This document shows, in pieces, positions 23,266-23,590 of a DNA stretch of 23,590 bases. The stretch comes from Bacteroidota bacterium (GTDB lineage: Bacteria > Bacteroidota > Bacteroidia > SpSt-205 > S141-50): the NCBI GenBank assembly GCA_015490695.1, contig WFXK01000292.1:1-23590 (forward strand). The letters run 5' to 3'. Under the pieces are notes generated by a model. That model was not told where the DNA came from and ran no database searches. It was given only the letters and a program-made list of their open reading frames with translations. Position numbers and translations under genes: made by a program. Positions within the stretch are counted from its first letter, which is position 1, and each line of letters starts with the position of its first letter.

Positions 23266-23318
23266 CGAAAACACTGGGGCTAAAAACGGCTCTTATTCAC
23301 CTGTAGAGATATTGGTCA

Positions 23319-23590
23319 TCAATTTATTATCCGAATTCCCATTAGTAACACATCATCTATTTGACGGTAGTTTCCTCTCCAGTTTAGTAATACTTTATGC
23401 AATAAATGTTTTTGGTGTGATAGAGGTAAGCGATAGCAATAACGCAGCAATTTTAAAAAGCGTTTTATTCCTAAGCGTTTCCCTTGTTTACCTCCAATTT
23501 GGTCTAAGTAACCATCAGTGCAGATATATAACATGTCTCCTGAATACACTTGGAAAGTTATTTCACTGAACAAGTCTTTTTCTAAAGAAA
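23319..23590 (-). CDS. C-terminal end of a SpoIIE/PP2C-type serine phosphatase (5' part outside window)
   Basis: The minus-strand frame is open from the right edge and ends at 23319. About 90 residues are visible. They contain GDMLYICTDGYLDQIGG, where the TDG aspartate is a PP2C metal ligand. LGIKRFLKLL and a final NYRQIDDVLLMGIRI follow, whose DD pair supplies further metal ligands. This is the usual ending of SpoIIE-domain phosphatases, which in Bacteroidota often follow tetratricopeptide or two-component sensor domains. Those N-terminal parts are not visible. In-frame codons run to 23588, before the internal TTG at 23573, so the gene clearly continues beyond the window. It is followed 70 bp later by the epimerase gene on the same strand. 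Confidence 0.88.
   Translation of the reverse strand, partial: SLEKDLFSEITFQVYSGDMLYICTDGYLDQIGGKQGKRLGIKRFLKLLRYCYRLPLSHQKHLLHKVLLNWRGNYRQIDDVLLMGIRIIN

Overview
The window looks like a chromosomal segment of a Gram-negative member of the Bacteroidota; the class cannot be fixed from sequence alone. Signs of this are: two secreted proteins with type IX secretion (T9SS) C-terminal sorting domains; a DUF3127 protein; a RecQ with the long C-terminal extension common in the phylum; several TAnnTTTG promoter elements of the Bacteroidota type, one with a perfect TTTG-N19-TAnnTTTG layout before acpP; and no obvious Shine-Dalgarno sequences. KdsD implies Kdo-containing LPS. Coding density is very high. 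Genes often overlap or abut, and the largest gap is 187 bp (10504-10690). I see no tRNA, rRNA, CRISPR array, insertion sequence or prophage.

Layout. 1-3703 (minus): recQ followed by an overlapping gene for a 7TM-HD protein (PgpH-type c-di-AMP phosphodiesterase) that runs off the left edge. 3762-6844 (plus): kdsD and a T9SS-exported protein, overlapping by ATGA. 6841-10503 (minus): a tight run of DUF3365 c-type haem protein, a rhomboid homologue lacking its catalytic residues, a membrane-anchored endonuclease/exonuclease/phosphatase protein, and the site-2 protease RseP. 10691-14939 (plus): a second T9SS protein, then acpP-fabF-rnc. 14922-20196 (minus): a FIST-domain histidine kinase, xseB, a DUF3127 protein with an SSB-like C-terminal tail, an unrecognised 211-residue protein and a second, structurally different RecQ. 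20299-22272 (plus): acetoacetyl-CoA synthetase. 22262-23590 (minus): an NAD-dependent sugar epimerase and the C-terminal end of a SpoIIE/PP2C phosphatase cut by the right edge.

Functionally this is mostly housekeeping: lipid and LPS synthesis, envelope proteolysis, DNA repair and signalling. I find no clear defence island or mobile element. The best leads are: (a) the xseB / DUF3127 / unknown / recQ2 cluster, where an SSB-type tail is encoded beside a RecQ; (b) the pseudo-rhomboid in an envelope-protein run with RseP; (c) the soluble FIST histidine kinase with a long insertion inside its dimerisation domain. All three convergent gene pairs overlap at their stop codons, leaving no room for ordinary terminators. 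Two annotated-length starts (rseP, epimerase) are better moved to internal ATGs.
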